From: Candidatus Delongbacteria bacterium
Lineage (GTDB): Bacteria > CAIWAD01 > BS150m-G50
DNA: 37,372 nucleotides
Reading direction: 5' to 3'
Assembly (NCBI GenBank): GCA_016784425.1
Contig: JADHUQ010000003.1
Span: 1-37,372, forward strand
The notes under the pieces were generated by a model. It saw only the letters and a program-made list of their open reading frames with translations, was not told the DNA's origin and did not search any database. Below, piece after piece: positions 30,867 to 37,372 of this stretch; the stretch's first letter is position 1, and every line of letters begins with the position of its first letter. The position numbers and the translations under genes were made by a program.

Positions 30867-32903
30867 TTGCGTAAGAAGATTCCCTTCACAAACCTCCGTA
30901 AATCCCTGCGACAAACTGTCAACCTGCTGAAAACACAAGACCAGGCATTTGTGCTGGTTACGGCCGTGCTGATCGGGATCGCCGGTGGTTATGCGGCGGT
31001 GGGAATTCAATACGCTATCAAGGGTTTCCAACTGATCTTCTGGCAGCATGAATACTCGCTGGATTACATCCGACAGTTGCCCTGGTGGTGGAAAATAGCC
31101 GCGCCGGCGGTCGGTGGCCTGATTGTGGGGCTCATCATCCAGTTTGTGGCTAAGGAGGCCAAAGGGCATGGTGTTCCGGAAGTCATGGAAGCGATCCTCC
31201 TGCGCAATGGCCGCATCCGGCCCCGGGTAGTAATTGCCAAACTGTTCGGTTCTGCCATCTATATCGCCTCCGGTGGATCGGTGGGACGGGAGGGTCCGGT
31301 TATTCAGATCGGATCAGCTATCGGGTCGAGTGCCGGTCAGCTGCTCGGTGTCAACACTAACAGGATGAGGACCTTTGTCGCCTGTGGTGCAGCTGCAGGT
31401 ATCGCTGCCGCTTTCAACGCTCCGGTGGCCGGAGCGCTTTTTGCTATTGAAATTCTACTCGGCGACATCGCCGTACTCCAGTTCAGTCCCATTGTAGTTG
31501 CCTCTGTCTCGGCGACAGTTGTCTCCAGGCATTATCTGGGTGATTTTCCTGCCTTCTCTGTCCCCCACTATGAAATGATCAGCGCCTGGGAGTTACTGCT
31601 CTATCTGGGACTCGGTCTGCTCTGTGGCCTGGTAGCCTCCGGTTTTATCAAGGTGTTGTACGCCTCAGAAGACCTGTTCGATCGGTTCAAATATCCTGAT
31701 TCACTCAAAGGTACCATCGGCGGTCTCCTGATCGGCATCATCGGCGTTATGGCACCGGAGATTTTCGGTGTCGGATACGACAGTATCGATGCGGCGCTGC
31801 AGAGTAACATGATCTGGAAGCTGGCTTTTATACTTGTCCTGGTCAAGATACTTGCTACCTCAATCTCACTGGGTTCAGGGGGATCCGGTGGTATTTTTGC
31901 CCCATCCCTTTTTCTCGGTGCAGCCACCGGTGCCTTTTTCGGGGGGCTGGCACATCTTATCTTCCCGACGATCACCGCTAATCCGGGCGCTTACGCCCTG
32001 GTCGGTATGGGGGGAGTGGTTGCCGCCACCACTCACGGGCCAATTACTGCGATATTGATCATCTTTGAGATGACAAATGACTACAAGACAATCCTGCCCC
32101 TCATGTTGACCTGTATTGTTGCTACCATCATTGCACTGAGGATCAACAAGCATTCAATTTATACGCTGAAACTTTTCCGCCGGGGGATAGACCTGCAGAA
32201 AGGCCGGGAGGTAAATGTTCTCAAGTCTATCCGGGTAGAAGATGTCTATCACAAAAGTATAGAACGGATTGATGAAAGCGCTTCCTTCACAGAAGTTGTC
32301 AGCCGGCTTTACAGCAGCCAGCATTCCTGCCTCCATGTCCTGAACCAGGCGGGTGAGCTGACCGGTGTGATTTCCATGAATGAGATCCGCCAGACTCTGG
32401 CAGATTATAATGAACTCAAGAATCTGCTGATCGCCGCTGATATCAGCAATGATGTCCTCGTTTCAACCAGCCAGGAGGATACACTCGACGATGTGATGAA
32501 AGCTTTCGGCAGCTATCATCTGGATGAAATGCCGGTACTCGATGAAAATGGTGATATTCTCGGTACGGTCCAGAAAACCGATGTGATACAAACCTACAAT
32601 CGCCTGATTTCACTGAAGGACATCTCAAACGAGATCAGTTCCGGGATCAAGCATGCCCGCAAAAAAGAAGCGGTACATGTGGTCGATAACTATTTCGTAA
32701 AAGAGATTGAGGTGCCGGATTACTTCCTGGGTCGGCGCATCGGTGAGTTGGACATACGCAATGAATACAAGCTGGAAATCCTGTTGATTTTTCCAACCGT
32801 TGATACTTCTCAGGCAATCCAGCCAGATTTCAATTATATGTTTACCCCGGGGAACCACCTGCTGGTATTTGGTAACGAGAAGGACATCCTGAGGCTGGAA
32901 TAG
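30867..32903 (+). CDS. ClC-family chloride channel/antiporter with CBS pair and TrkA-C domain
   Basis: The 678-residue product has a ClC membrane domain (about 25-435) with the three signature regions: KGHGVPEVMEA (100-104, family GxGxP), GREGP with the gating Glu142, and GSGGSGGIFAPSLFLG. Two CBS domains (about 455-575) and a C-terminal RCK_C/TrkA-C domain (about 600-678) follow, so ligand-regulated transport is likely. In the helix after AFNAP it reads ALFAIEILLG. The position equal to the internal proton glutamate of E. coli ClC-ec1 (second Glu of IIEEM) appears to be Ile196, so proton coupling may be altered. The first in-frame start after a stop at 30852 is TTG at 30867 with no clear ribosome binding site, so the start is tentative. 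The 181-bp gap to the convergent ispF holds no evident gene. Confidence 0.9.
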   Translation: MRKKIPFTNLRKSLRQTVNLLKTQDQAFVLVTAVLIGIAGGYAAVGIQYAIKGFQLIFWQHEYSLDYIRQLPWWWKIAAPAVGGLIVGLIIQFVAKEAKGHGVPEVMEAILLRNGRIRPRVVIAKLFGSAIYIASGGSVGREGPVIQIGSAIGSSAGQLLGVNTNRMRTFVACGAAAGIAAAFNAPVAGALFAIEILLGDIAVLQFSPIVVASVSATVVSRHYLGDFPAFSVPHYEMISAWELLLYLGLGLLCGLVASGFIKVLYASEDLFDRFKYPDSLKGTIGGLLIGIIGVMAPEIFGVGYDSIDAALQSNMIWKLAFILVLVKILATSISLGSGGSGGIFAPSLFLGAATGAFFGGLAHLIFPTITANPGAYALVGMGGVVAATTHGPITAILIIFEMTNDYKTILPLMLTCIVATIIALRINKHSIYTLKLFRRGIDLQKGREVNVLKSIRVEDVYHKSIERIDESASFTEVVSRLYSSQHSCLHVLNQAGELTGVISMNEIRQTLADYNELKNLLIAADISNDVLVSTSQEDTLDDVMKAFGSYHLDEMPVLDENGDILGTVQKTDVIQTYNRLISLKDISNEISSGIKHARKKEAVHVVDNYFVKEIEVPDYFLGRRIGELDIRNEYKLEILLIFPTVDTSQAIQPDFNYMFTPGNHLLVFGNEKDILRLE

Positions 32904-33084
32904 GCACATCCGCGACAATGTTTGCGACACCGATGATCACATACCATTGATACCAGACTCCACTCACCCTCAAAACCGCACACCAAGTCCATACAGTACA
33001 CACCTCTGCACACTGAACTGCATCACACAGCTTCGGCAGTCATGGTGAATCTGAGTCGGTTCCGGTCAGGGTTGGGAGGAGAAA

Positions 33085-33561
33085 CTAGGTTTGCGCCAAC
33101 AGCAGTACTACCGCCTGGGCGGCGATCCCTTCACCGCGACCGGTGAAACCAAGCTGTTCGGAAGTTGTCGCCTTCAGGGAGACATTCTCCAGAGGTGTAT
33201 CGAGGAGAGGGGCGATCTGTTCCCGCATGGCGGGCAGGAAGGGAGCAACCCGCGGTTGCTGTAAAACCAGGGTGGCATCCAGATTACCCAGGCGATAACC
33301 CCGTTCCTGGATCAGTTGGAAGACCTGTTTCAGCAGTTCGCGACTGTCGCAACCTGAGTAGCGGGGATCGTCATCAGGAAAGTGCTGACCGATATCGCCC
33401 AACGCCAGCGCCCCCAGCAGTGCATCACAGATGGCGTGCAGCAGGACATCGGCATCGCTGTGCCCGGCCAGACCCAGTTCGTAAGGAATTTGTACCCCGC
33501 CCAGGATCAGAGGACGATCCGGCACCAGCCGGTGTACATCAAAACCGCAACCAATCCGCAC
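33085..33561 (-). CDS. ispF: 2-C-methyl-D-erythritol 2,4-cyclodiphosphate synthase
   Basis: IspF makes the cyclic diphosphate intermediate of the non-mevalonate isoprenoid pathway. The 158-residue product starts MRIGCGFDVHRL with metal ligands Asp8 and His10; the third ligand is His42 in LLHAICDALLGAL. It also has GHSDADV, DIGQHFPDDDP and the C-terminal VSLKATTSEQLGFTGRGEGIAA. Length is standard. The start codon is GTG at 33561, supported by the exact family N-terminus. The gene overlaps the end of ispD by 23 bases, so the two are coupled; ispD and ispF are fused or adjacent in many bacteria. It is the last gene of the ruvC-ruvA-ruvB-queA-ispD-ispF run. Confidence 0.96.
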   Translation of the reverse strand: MRIGCGFDVHRLVPDRPLILGGVQIPYELGLAGHSDADVLLHAICDALLGALALGDIGQHFPDDDPRYSGCDSRELLKQVFQLIQERGYRLGNLDATLVLQQPRVAPFLPAMREQIAPLLDTPLENVSLKATTSEQLGFTGRGEGIAAQAVVLLLAQT

Positions 33562-34279
33562 AGTGCTGCTCCTTTACCAGATATTCGGCATATTCCAGAT
33601 CTGCCGGTGTGGTTATCTTCAGGGCGGGGCCGTCATCCTCCAGCCAGACCAGGTTGACCCCCGGTAAGCGTTCTACCAGTGAAGCGTCGTCGGTACCGAG
33701 GAACCGGTCCCGCTCCGCAAGGGTGTAGGCTTTTTTCAACAGGGCTGCCTGAAACAGTTGTGGGGTATGGACGGCTACCAGAAGGGAGCGGTCGAGTGTG
33801 GCGATAACGGTTCCCTTCTCCACCCTTTTCACAGTATCGGTAATCCGCTTTCCCGGCAGGGCACCATCAGCGGTGACCGCCAGCTCCAGCAGCTGCCTGA
33901 TAACCGAGGGCCCCACCAGAGGTCGTACACCATCGTGTACCGCCACGTGGTGATCATCCGGGACCAGTTTAAGCGCATGGCGGATGGAGTGCTGCCGTTC
34001 GGCACCACCGGCAACAGGAGTGACCTGCTCCGTAAGATCATGCTCCCCGAGTAAACTTTGAACCTTCTGGCGATCAGCAGGGGGATAGGTCAACAGGACC
34101 CGGACACAACCGGCCTGGAGCAGAGCGTCAAGACCATAAAGCAGCAACGGGTATCCGTTCAGCAACTGCCACTGTTTACGCTCACCAGCATCATTACCAA
34201 AACGACTGCCCTGCCCCGCCGCGGTCAGAATCCCGGTACAGGGACTTACGATAGGATGACTGGGTAAACTTGCTGTCAT
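33539..34279 (-). CDS. ispD: 2-C-methyl-D-erythritol 4-phosphate cytidylyltransferase
   Basis: IspD activates methylerythritol phosphate with CTP. The product has the glycine-rich nucleotide site GILTAAGQGSRFG (family ILPAAGxGxR), with the Lys of ERKQWQLLNGYPLLLYGL. Later motifs are VAVHDGVRPLVGPSVI (family HDxARP; here DGVRP) and VKRVEKGTVIATLDRSLL with HTPQLFQ. From the ATG at 34279 it is 246 residues, near the usual length. An in-frame TTG at 34330 would add 17 residues without motif support, so I did not use it. Neither start has a convincing ribosome binding site. It lies about 100 bases after queA. Confidence 0.94.
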   Translation of the reverse strand: MTASLPSHPIVSPCTGILTAAGQGSRFGNDAGERKQWQLLNGYPLLLYGLDALLQAGCVRVLLTYPPADRQKVQSLLGEHDLTEQVTPVAGGAERQHSIRHALKLVPDDHHVAVHDGVRPLVGPSVIRQLLELAVTADGALPGKRITDTVKRVEKGTVIATLDRSLLVAVHTPQLFQAALLKKAYTLAERDRFLGTDDASLVERLPGVNLVWLEDDGPALKITTPADLEYAEYLVKEQHCADWLRF

Positions 34280-34381
34280 TTTGCTCGCGTTGGGTCGTAC
34301 TGCAACACCATCATGTAAAGAGTGAGCCAATCATTGTTCGTTGGCGGTGCGCCAGCAGCTCAGGGACACAGACCTCTGTGA

Positions 34382-35410
34382 TCAGAGAATCATCATCGCG
34401 TCGCCGTAACTGAAGAACCGGTAATGCTCCCGCTTGGCTTTGCGATAGGCTTTCATGATCAAATCCCTGTCATAAAAGGCGGAAACCAGCATCAACAGCG
34501 TAGAACCGGGCAGATGGAAATTTGTGATCAGACCATCCACTACCTTAAACTTGTAGGGGGGATAGATGAACTTGTCGGTCCAACCCTCTGTCGCCTTGAT
34601 CCGCCCTGAGAAGGTGGCCACGGTTTCCAGCGTCCGGGTGACAGTAGTACCGACCGCTATAATCCGTTTGCCCTCGGCAATCGTCCGGTTGATAGTATCC
34701 GCGGCCTGTTGCGGAACCTGGTAATACTCGGAGTCCATACGATGACGGCTGAGATCCTCCACCGTGACCGGGCGAAAAGTGCCAAGGCCAACGTGCAGCG
34801 TCAGAAAGGCGGATTTCACCCCTTTCTTCTCGAGCTTGTTCATCAAGCGGTTGGTGAAATGGAGACCGGCGGTAGGTGCGGCTACGGCGCCGACCTTGTC
34901 GGCGAAGATAGTCTGGTAGTATTTTTTATCGTCGTTGTCCGGTTCCCGTTTGATATATGGCGGTAGTGGAGTCTTACCGTATTTCTCGATCACCTTGTAG
35001 AGATCACCATCGTAATTGAAACGGACTACCCTGCCACCCGAAGTAGTATTATCGATAATCTCACAGTGGATTCCCCCCTCAATGGTAATCGTGTTACCCA
35101 TCCGCACTTTGCGGGCCGGTTTAACCATGATTTCCCAGAGGTTGTTGTTCAGCTCCCGCAACAGGAAGACCTCGATCTCCGCGTCGGTTTTGTCCTTGTG
35201 GCCACGCAGACGCGCCGGAAAGACCCGGGTATCATTGAACACCAGGCAATCACCAGGTTCCAGCAGTTGGTCCAGCTCCCGGAAAATCAATTCGTGTGTC
35301 GAGTGGGTTGCGCGATCAAGCACCATCAAACGGGCTTTATCCCGCTCTTTTAAAGGTGTTTGAGCAATCAGTTTTTCCGAAATCGGGTACTTGAAGTCGG
35401 ATAACCTCAT
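34382..35410 (-). CDS. queA: S-adenosylmethionine:tRNA ribosyltransferase-isomerase
   Basis: QueA transfers and isomerises the ribose of S-adenosylmethionine onto 7-aminomethyl-7-deazaguanine in tRNA, a late step of queuosine synthesis. From the ATG at 35410, with GAGGATCAAT upstream, the product is 342 residues, the normal length. It starts MRLSDFKYPISEKLIAQTPL. Family motifs are visible: NDTRVFPARLRG, TPLPPYIKR, YQTIFADKVGAVAAPTAGLHFT, HVGLGTFRPV and NFHLPGSTLLMLVSAF. A longer frame upstream to 35512 would overlap the ruvB region and does not resemble the family. It follows ruvB by 40 bases; ruvCAB-queA is a common bacterial order. Confidence 0.97.
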   Translation of the reverse strand: MRLSDFKYPISEKLIAQTPLKERDKARLMVLDRATHSTHELIFRELDQLLEPGDCLVFNDTRVFPARLRGHKDKTDAEIEVFLLRELNNNLWEIMVKPARKVRMGNTITIEGGIHCEIIDNTTSGGRVVRFNYDGDLYKVIEKYGKTPLPPYIKREPDNDDKKYYQTIFADKVGAVAAPTAGLHFTNRLMNKLEKKGVKSAFLTLHVGLGTFRPVTVEDLSRHRMDSEYYQVPQQAADTINRTIAEGKRIIAVGTTVTRTLETVATFSGRIKATEGWTDKFIYPPYKFKVVDGLITNFHLPGSTLLMLVSAFYDRDLIMKAYRKAKREHYRFFSYGDAMMIL

Positions 35411-35450
35411 ATTGATCCTCGCTATTGGTTCCGCCGTTGTCATCGGCGGA

Positions 35451-36491
35451 TTATTCTTTATTACTTGTGAACAGATCTCTGTTTCCTGAGTTGTCGGTCT
35501 GCCGTTCAACACCCAGATGTTGCCAGGCCAAAGGGGTAACCACCCGCCCCCGCAGGGTTCTCTCCAGAAAACCCTCTTTAATCAGAAACGGCTCATAAAC
35601 CTCTTCGATAGTACCGGCTTCTTCACCGACAGCTACCGACAGGGTATTCAATCCCACCGGGCCACCCCGGTACTTGTGGATGATAGTATGCAGAATTTTC
35701 TGGTCCATTGGATCCAGGCCACGCGCGTCGATATCGAGACGGTCCAGAGCGTGCCGCGCCAGGGCTGCCGTAACCCGACCATCCCCTTCCACCTCGGCGA
35801 AATCCCTTACTCGCCGCAACAGTCGATTGGCGACGCGGGGTGTGCCACGGGAACGCATTCCGATTTCGTGAGCGCCGTCCCGCTCCAGCTCCACCTCCAG
35901 CAACCGGGCGGAACGGTGCAGAATCTCAAGTATCTCCTCCTGGTTGTAATACTCCAGATGCGAAACGATACCGAAACGGTCACGCAAAGGGGAGGTCAAC
36001 AGACCGGCGCGGGTGGTGGCCCCAATCAGGGTGAAGCGTGGTAGATCCAGCCTCACACTACGGGCGGAAGCGCCACTGTCCAGCATAATGTCCAGCCGGT
36101 AGTCCTCCATCGCCGGGTAAAGATACTCCTCAACCACATGGTTCAACCGGTGTATTTCATCAATGAAGAGGATATCCCCCTCCTGCAGGTTGGTCAACAG
36201 CCCCGCCAGGTCAGCTGGCTTATCCAGCACCGGGCCGGAAGTTACCGTAATCTGGGCCTGCATGCTGCCTGCAATGATGTGTGCCAGAGTGGTCTTGCCG
36301 AGACCGGGAGGACCATAAAAAAGACAGTGATCCAGTGCCTCCTGACGACCAGCGGCAGCACTGATGAAAACCCTGAGGTTGTCTTTGATCCGCTGTTGCC
36401 CGACAAACTCGTTGAAATCAGTCGGGCGCAACCGGTTTTCGAGTTGATCCTCAGGTGTGTATTTGCCGGTAATGGTTCGTTCCAGATTCAT
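35451..36491 (-). CDS. ruvB: Holliday junction branch migration ATPase RuvB
   Basis: RuvB is the hexameric AAA+ motor that drives branch migration with RuvA. The 346-residue product has LRPTDFNEFVGQQRIKDNL and Walker A GPPGLGKTTLAHIIA. Walker B is DILFIDEIHRLN, sensor 1 GATTRAGLLTSPLRDRFG, and the C-terminal winged helix includes YRGGPVGLNTLSVAVGEE. The last region reads EPFLIKEGFLERTLRGRVVTPLA, with a common R-T-x-R-G-R substrate-binding motif. Length is typical. The ATG overlaps the ruvA stop as ATGA. Confidence 0.97.
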   Translation of the reverse strand: MNLERTITGKYTPEDQLENRLRPTDFNEFVGQQRIKDNLRVFISAAAGRQEALDHCLFYGPPGLGKTTLAHIIAGSMQAQITVTSGPVLDKPADLAGLLTNLQEGDILFIDEIHRLNHVVEEYLYPAMEDYRLDIMLDSGASARSVRLDLPRFTLIGATTRAGLLTSPLRDRFGIVSHLEYYNQEEILEILHRSARLLEVELERDGAHEIGMRSRGTPRVANRLLRRVRDFAEVEGDGRVTAALARHALDRLDIDARGLDPMDQKILHTIIHKYRGGPVGLNTLSVAVGEEAGTIEEVYEPFLIKEGFLERTLRGRVVTPLAWQHLGVERQTDNSGNRDLFTSNKE

Positions 36492-37072
36492 TTCCTACCA
36501 TGATGTTGCAAGACGCTGCGCAAAACATCCTCCACCGACAGCTCCGGATTTTCGTGCAACTGTCGATGAACCTGCGGTTCCACCCGGGCGCGGTTGAATC
36601 CCAGCGCTTCAAGTGCTTCCAGGATCGCAGCAAGATTTGAGTCATCCTGCTCTTTACCGTCACTGAGTTCAACCTGTTGCAGTTTCTTACCCAGCTCCAG
36701 CAGCAACCGTTTGGCGGTCATTTTGCCGACACCGGGTACCGCCGTGAAGCTGGCTTCGTCACCGAGGTGTACTGCCCGCAGCAGTTCCGCGCTGCTCATC
36801 GTCGAAAGCACCGCCAATGCAACCTTGGGGCCGATCCCGGAGATGGCGATAATCTGCAGAAACAGGTCCCGCTCGTCCGTAGCGGCAAAACCAAAGAGCT
36901 GTGTCTGTTCCTGTACAGTGTGCTGATGAATGTAGACCTGCGCTTCGCAGTCCCGGGGCAAAGTCACCGCTGTACGTAACGAACAACGCACCCGATAGCC
37001 AATACCCTGATTTTCCACTACCAGGGTAGTGTTACGATTAACGGTGATCTGACCTTTGATATAATCGAACAT
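36488..37072 (-). CDS. ruvA: Holliday junction-binding protein RuvA
   Basis: RuvA binds four-way junctions and loads RuvB. The product, 194 residues from the ATG at 37072, starts MFDYIKGQITV, the usual N-terminus. The OB-fold domain comes first (about 1-65), then two helix-hairpin-helix motifs, ISGIGPKVALAVLS and VPGVGKMTAKRLLLEL. A flexible acidic linker (DGKEQDDSN) precedes the C-terminal RuvB-binding domain (ILEALEALGFNRA). A TTG one codon upstream would also be in frame. The gene starts four bases after the ruvC stop. Confidence 0.96.
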   Translation of the reverse strand: MFDYIKGQITVNRNTTLVVENQGIGYRVRCSLRTAVTLPRDCEAQVYIHQHTVQEQTQLFGFAATDERDLFLQIIAISGIGPKVALAVLSTMSSAELLRAVHLGDEASFTAVPGVGKMTAKRLLLELGKKLQQVELSDGKEQDDSNLAAILEALEALGFNRARVEPQVHRQLHENPELSVEDVLRSVLQHHGRK

Positions 37073-37075
37073 CAA

Positions 37076-37372
37076 CTATCCTGAACGGTTGGCTGTTGTA
37101 AACTGCGGTTGCTGGGAATGAGTGATCGCCACCCCCAGTGCATCGGAAGCATCCAACGGTGTCGGTGGTTCCGACAGACCGAGGAGTTTTTGAACCATGA
37201 ACTGCACCTGTTGTTTGACGGCAGCACCGTTGCCTGTTACAGCCTTTTTGACTTCCCGTGGCGTGTATTCTGCCACCTTGATATTACGGTCGAGGATCGC
37301 TACGATTGCGGCGGCCCGGGCATGTCCCAGACGCAGAGCGGAAGTGGAGTTACGACTGACAAAGATATTCTC
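37076..37372 (-). CDS. ruvC: Holliday junction resolvase RuvC (N-terminal part beyond window)
   Basis: Only the last 98 codons are inside the window; the frame is open to the right edge. The first visible residues ENIFVSRNSTSALRLGHARA match the RuvC region around the second catalytic Glu, followed by YTPREVKKAVTGNGAAVKQQV. The catalytic Asp pair appears as DASDALGVAITH near the C-terminus. RuvC cuts Holliday junctions held by RuvAB, whose genes follow directly. The family is about 160-180 residues, so roughly 70 N-terminal residues are missing. Confidence 0.93.
   Translation of the reverse strand, partial: ENIFVSRNSTSALRLGHARAAAIVAILDRNIKVAEYTPREVKKAVTGNGAAVKQQVQFMVQKLLGLSEPPTPLDASDALGVAITHSQQPQFTTANRSG

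Noticed and set aside
30771..31169. Minus-strand open frame of 132 codons overlapping the tRNA and the start of the ClC gene
   Set aside because: Its C-terminal part (GDAGFEPAASCVWGMRS) is the well-known artefact of translating the antisense of a tRNA gene; the rest is antisense to the ClC gene.
1..37372. CRISPR arrays, insertion sequences, prophage or integration sites
   Set aside because: No regularly spaced repeats, transposase, integrase or phage structural genes were seen; the only tandem repeat is the 17-bp unit at 19581-19623.

Overview
The window is a gene-dense chromosomal segment, transcribed mostly from the minus strand, of an apparently diderm and largely anaerobic bacterium. A long SprA-type outer-membrane protein, a PorV-like barrel, several other outer-membrane proteins, Lnt and a lipoprotein argue for a member of the FCB superphylum, possibly a candidate phylum such as Neomarinimicrobiota or a relative. 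That assignment is inferred from gene content and was not tested by phylogeny. No insertion sequence, integrase, phage gene or CRISPR array was seen.

Layout, left to right. 1-3560: a PorV/PorQ-like barrel (its C-terminus lies beyond the left edge), lnt, ruvX and a lipoprotein, all minus. 3561-4860: a barrel protein flanked by hairpin-containing spacers. 4861-12354: a seven-gene operon yicC-gmk-rpoZ-coaBC-udg-dnaB-rel behind a clear sigma70-type promoter. It groups GMP kinase, the RNA polymerase omega subunit and the (p)ppGpp enzyme with the replicative helicase. 12418-19547: a nine-gene operon containing a P-loop ATPase, a four-subunit 2-oxoacid:ferredoxin oxidoreductase of the VorB type, NuoE/NuoF/NuoG-like subunits of the kind found in electron-bifurcating hydrogenases, and a four-cluster ferredoxin. 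No hydrogenase catalytic domain is present. 20016-28284: prmA, the very long sprA and rnz.

28285-29206 is a 922-bp spacer with the most unexpected signal. On the minus strand an exact consensus sigma54 promoter is followed about 60 bp later by a perfect 12-bp stem terminator with a U tract, predicting an orphan small RNA of about 93 nt. The RNA carries three C-rich motifs, two of them in predicted hairpin loops. Upstream lie two copies of a 15-bp dyad motif at about -108 and -227, where enhancer-binding activators of sigma54 normally sit.

29207-32903 (plus strand): an outer-membrane protein with calcium-loop motifs, an unusual tRNA-Val(CAC) with C at position 33, and a ClC-family transporter with CBS and TrkA-C domains. 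33085-37372 (minus): ruvC (partial)-ruvA-ruvB-queA-ispD-ispF.

The two most interesting points are the predicted sigma54-dependent C-rich small RNA and the operon that joins a NuoEFG-like diaphorase/bifurcation module to a 2-oxoacid oxidoreductase. Many start codons were reassigned to internal ATGs with better ribosome binding sites; these choices are stated per gene.
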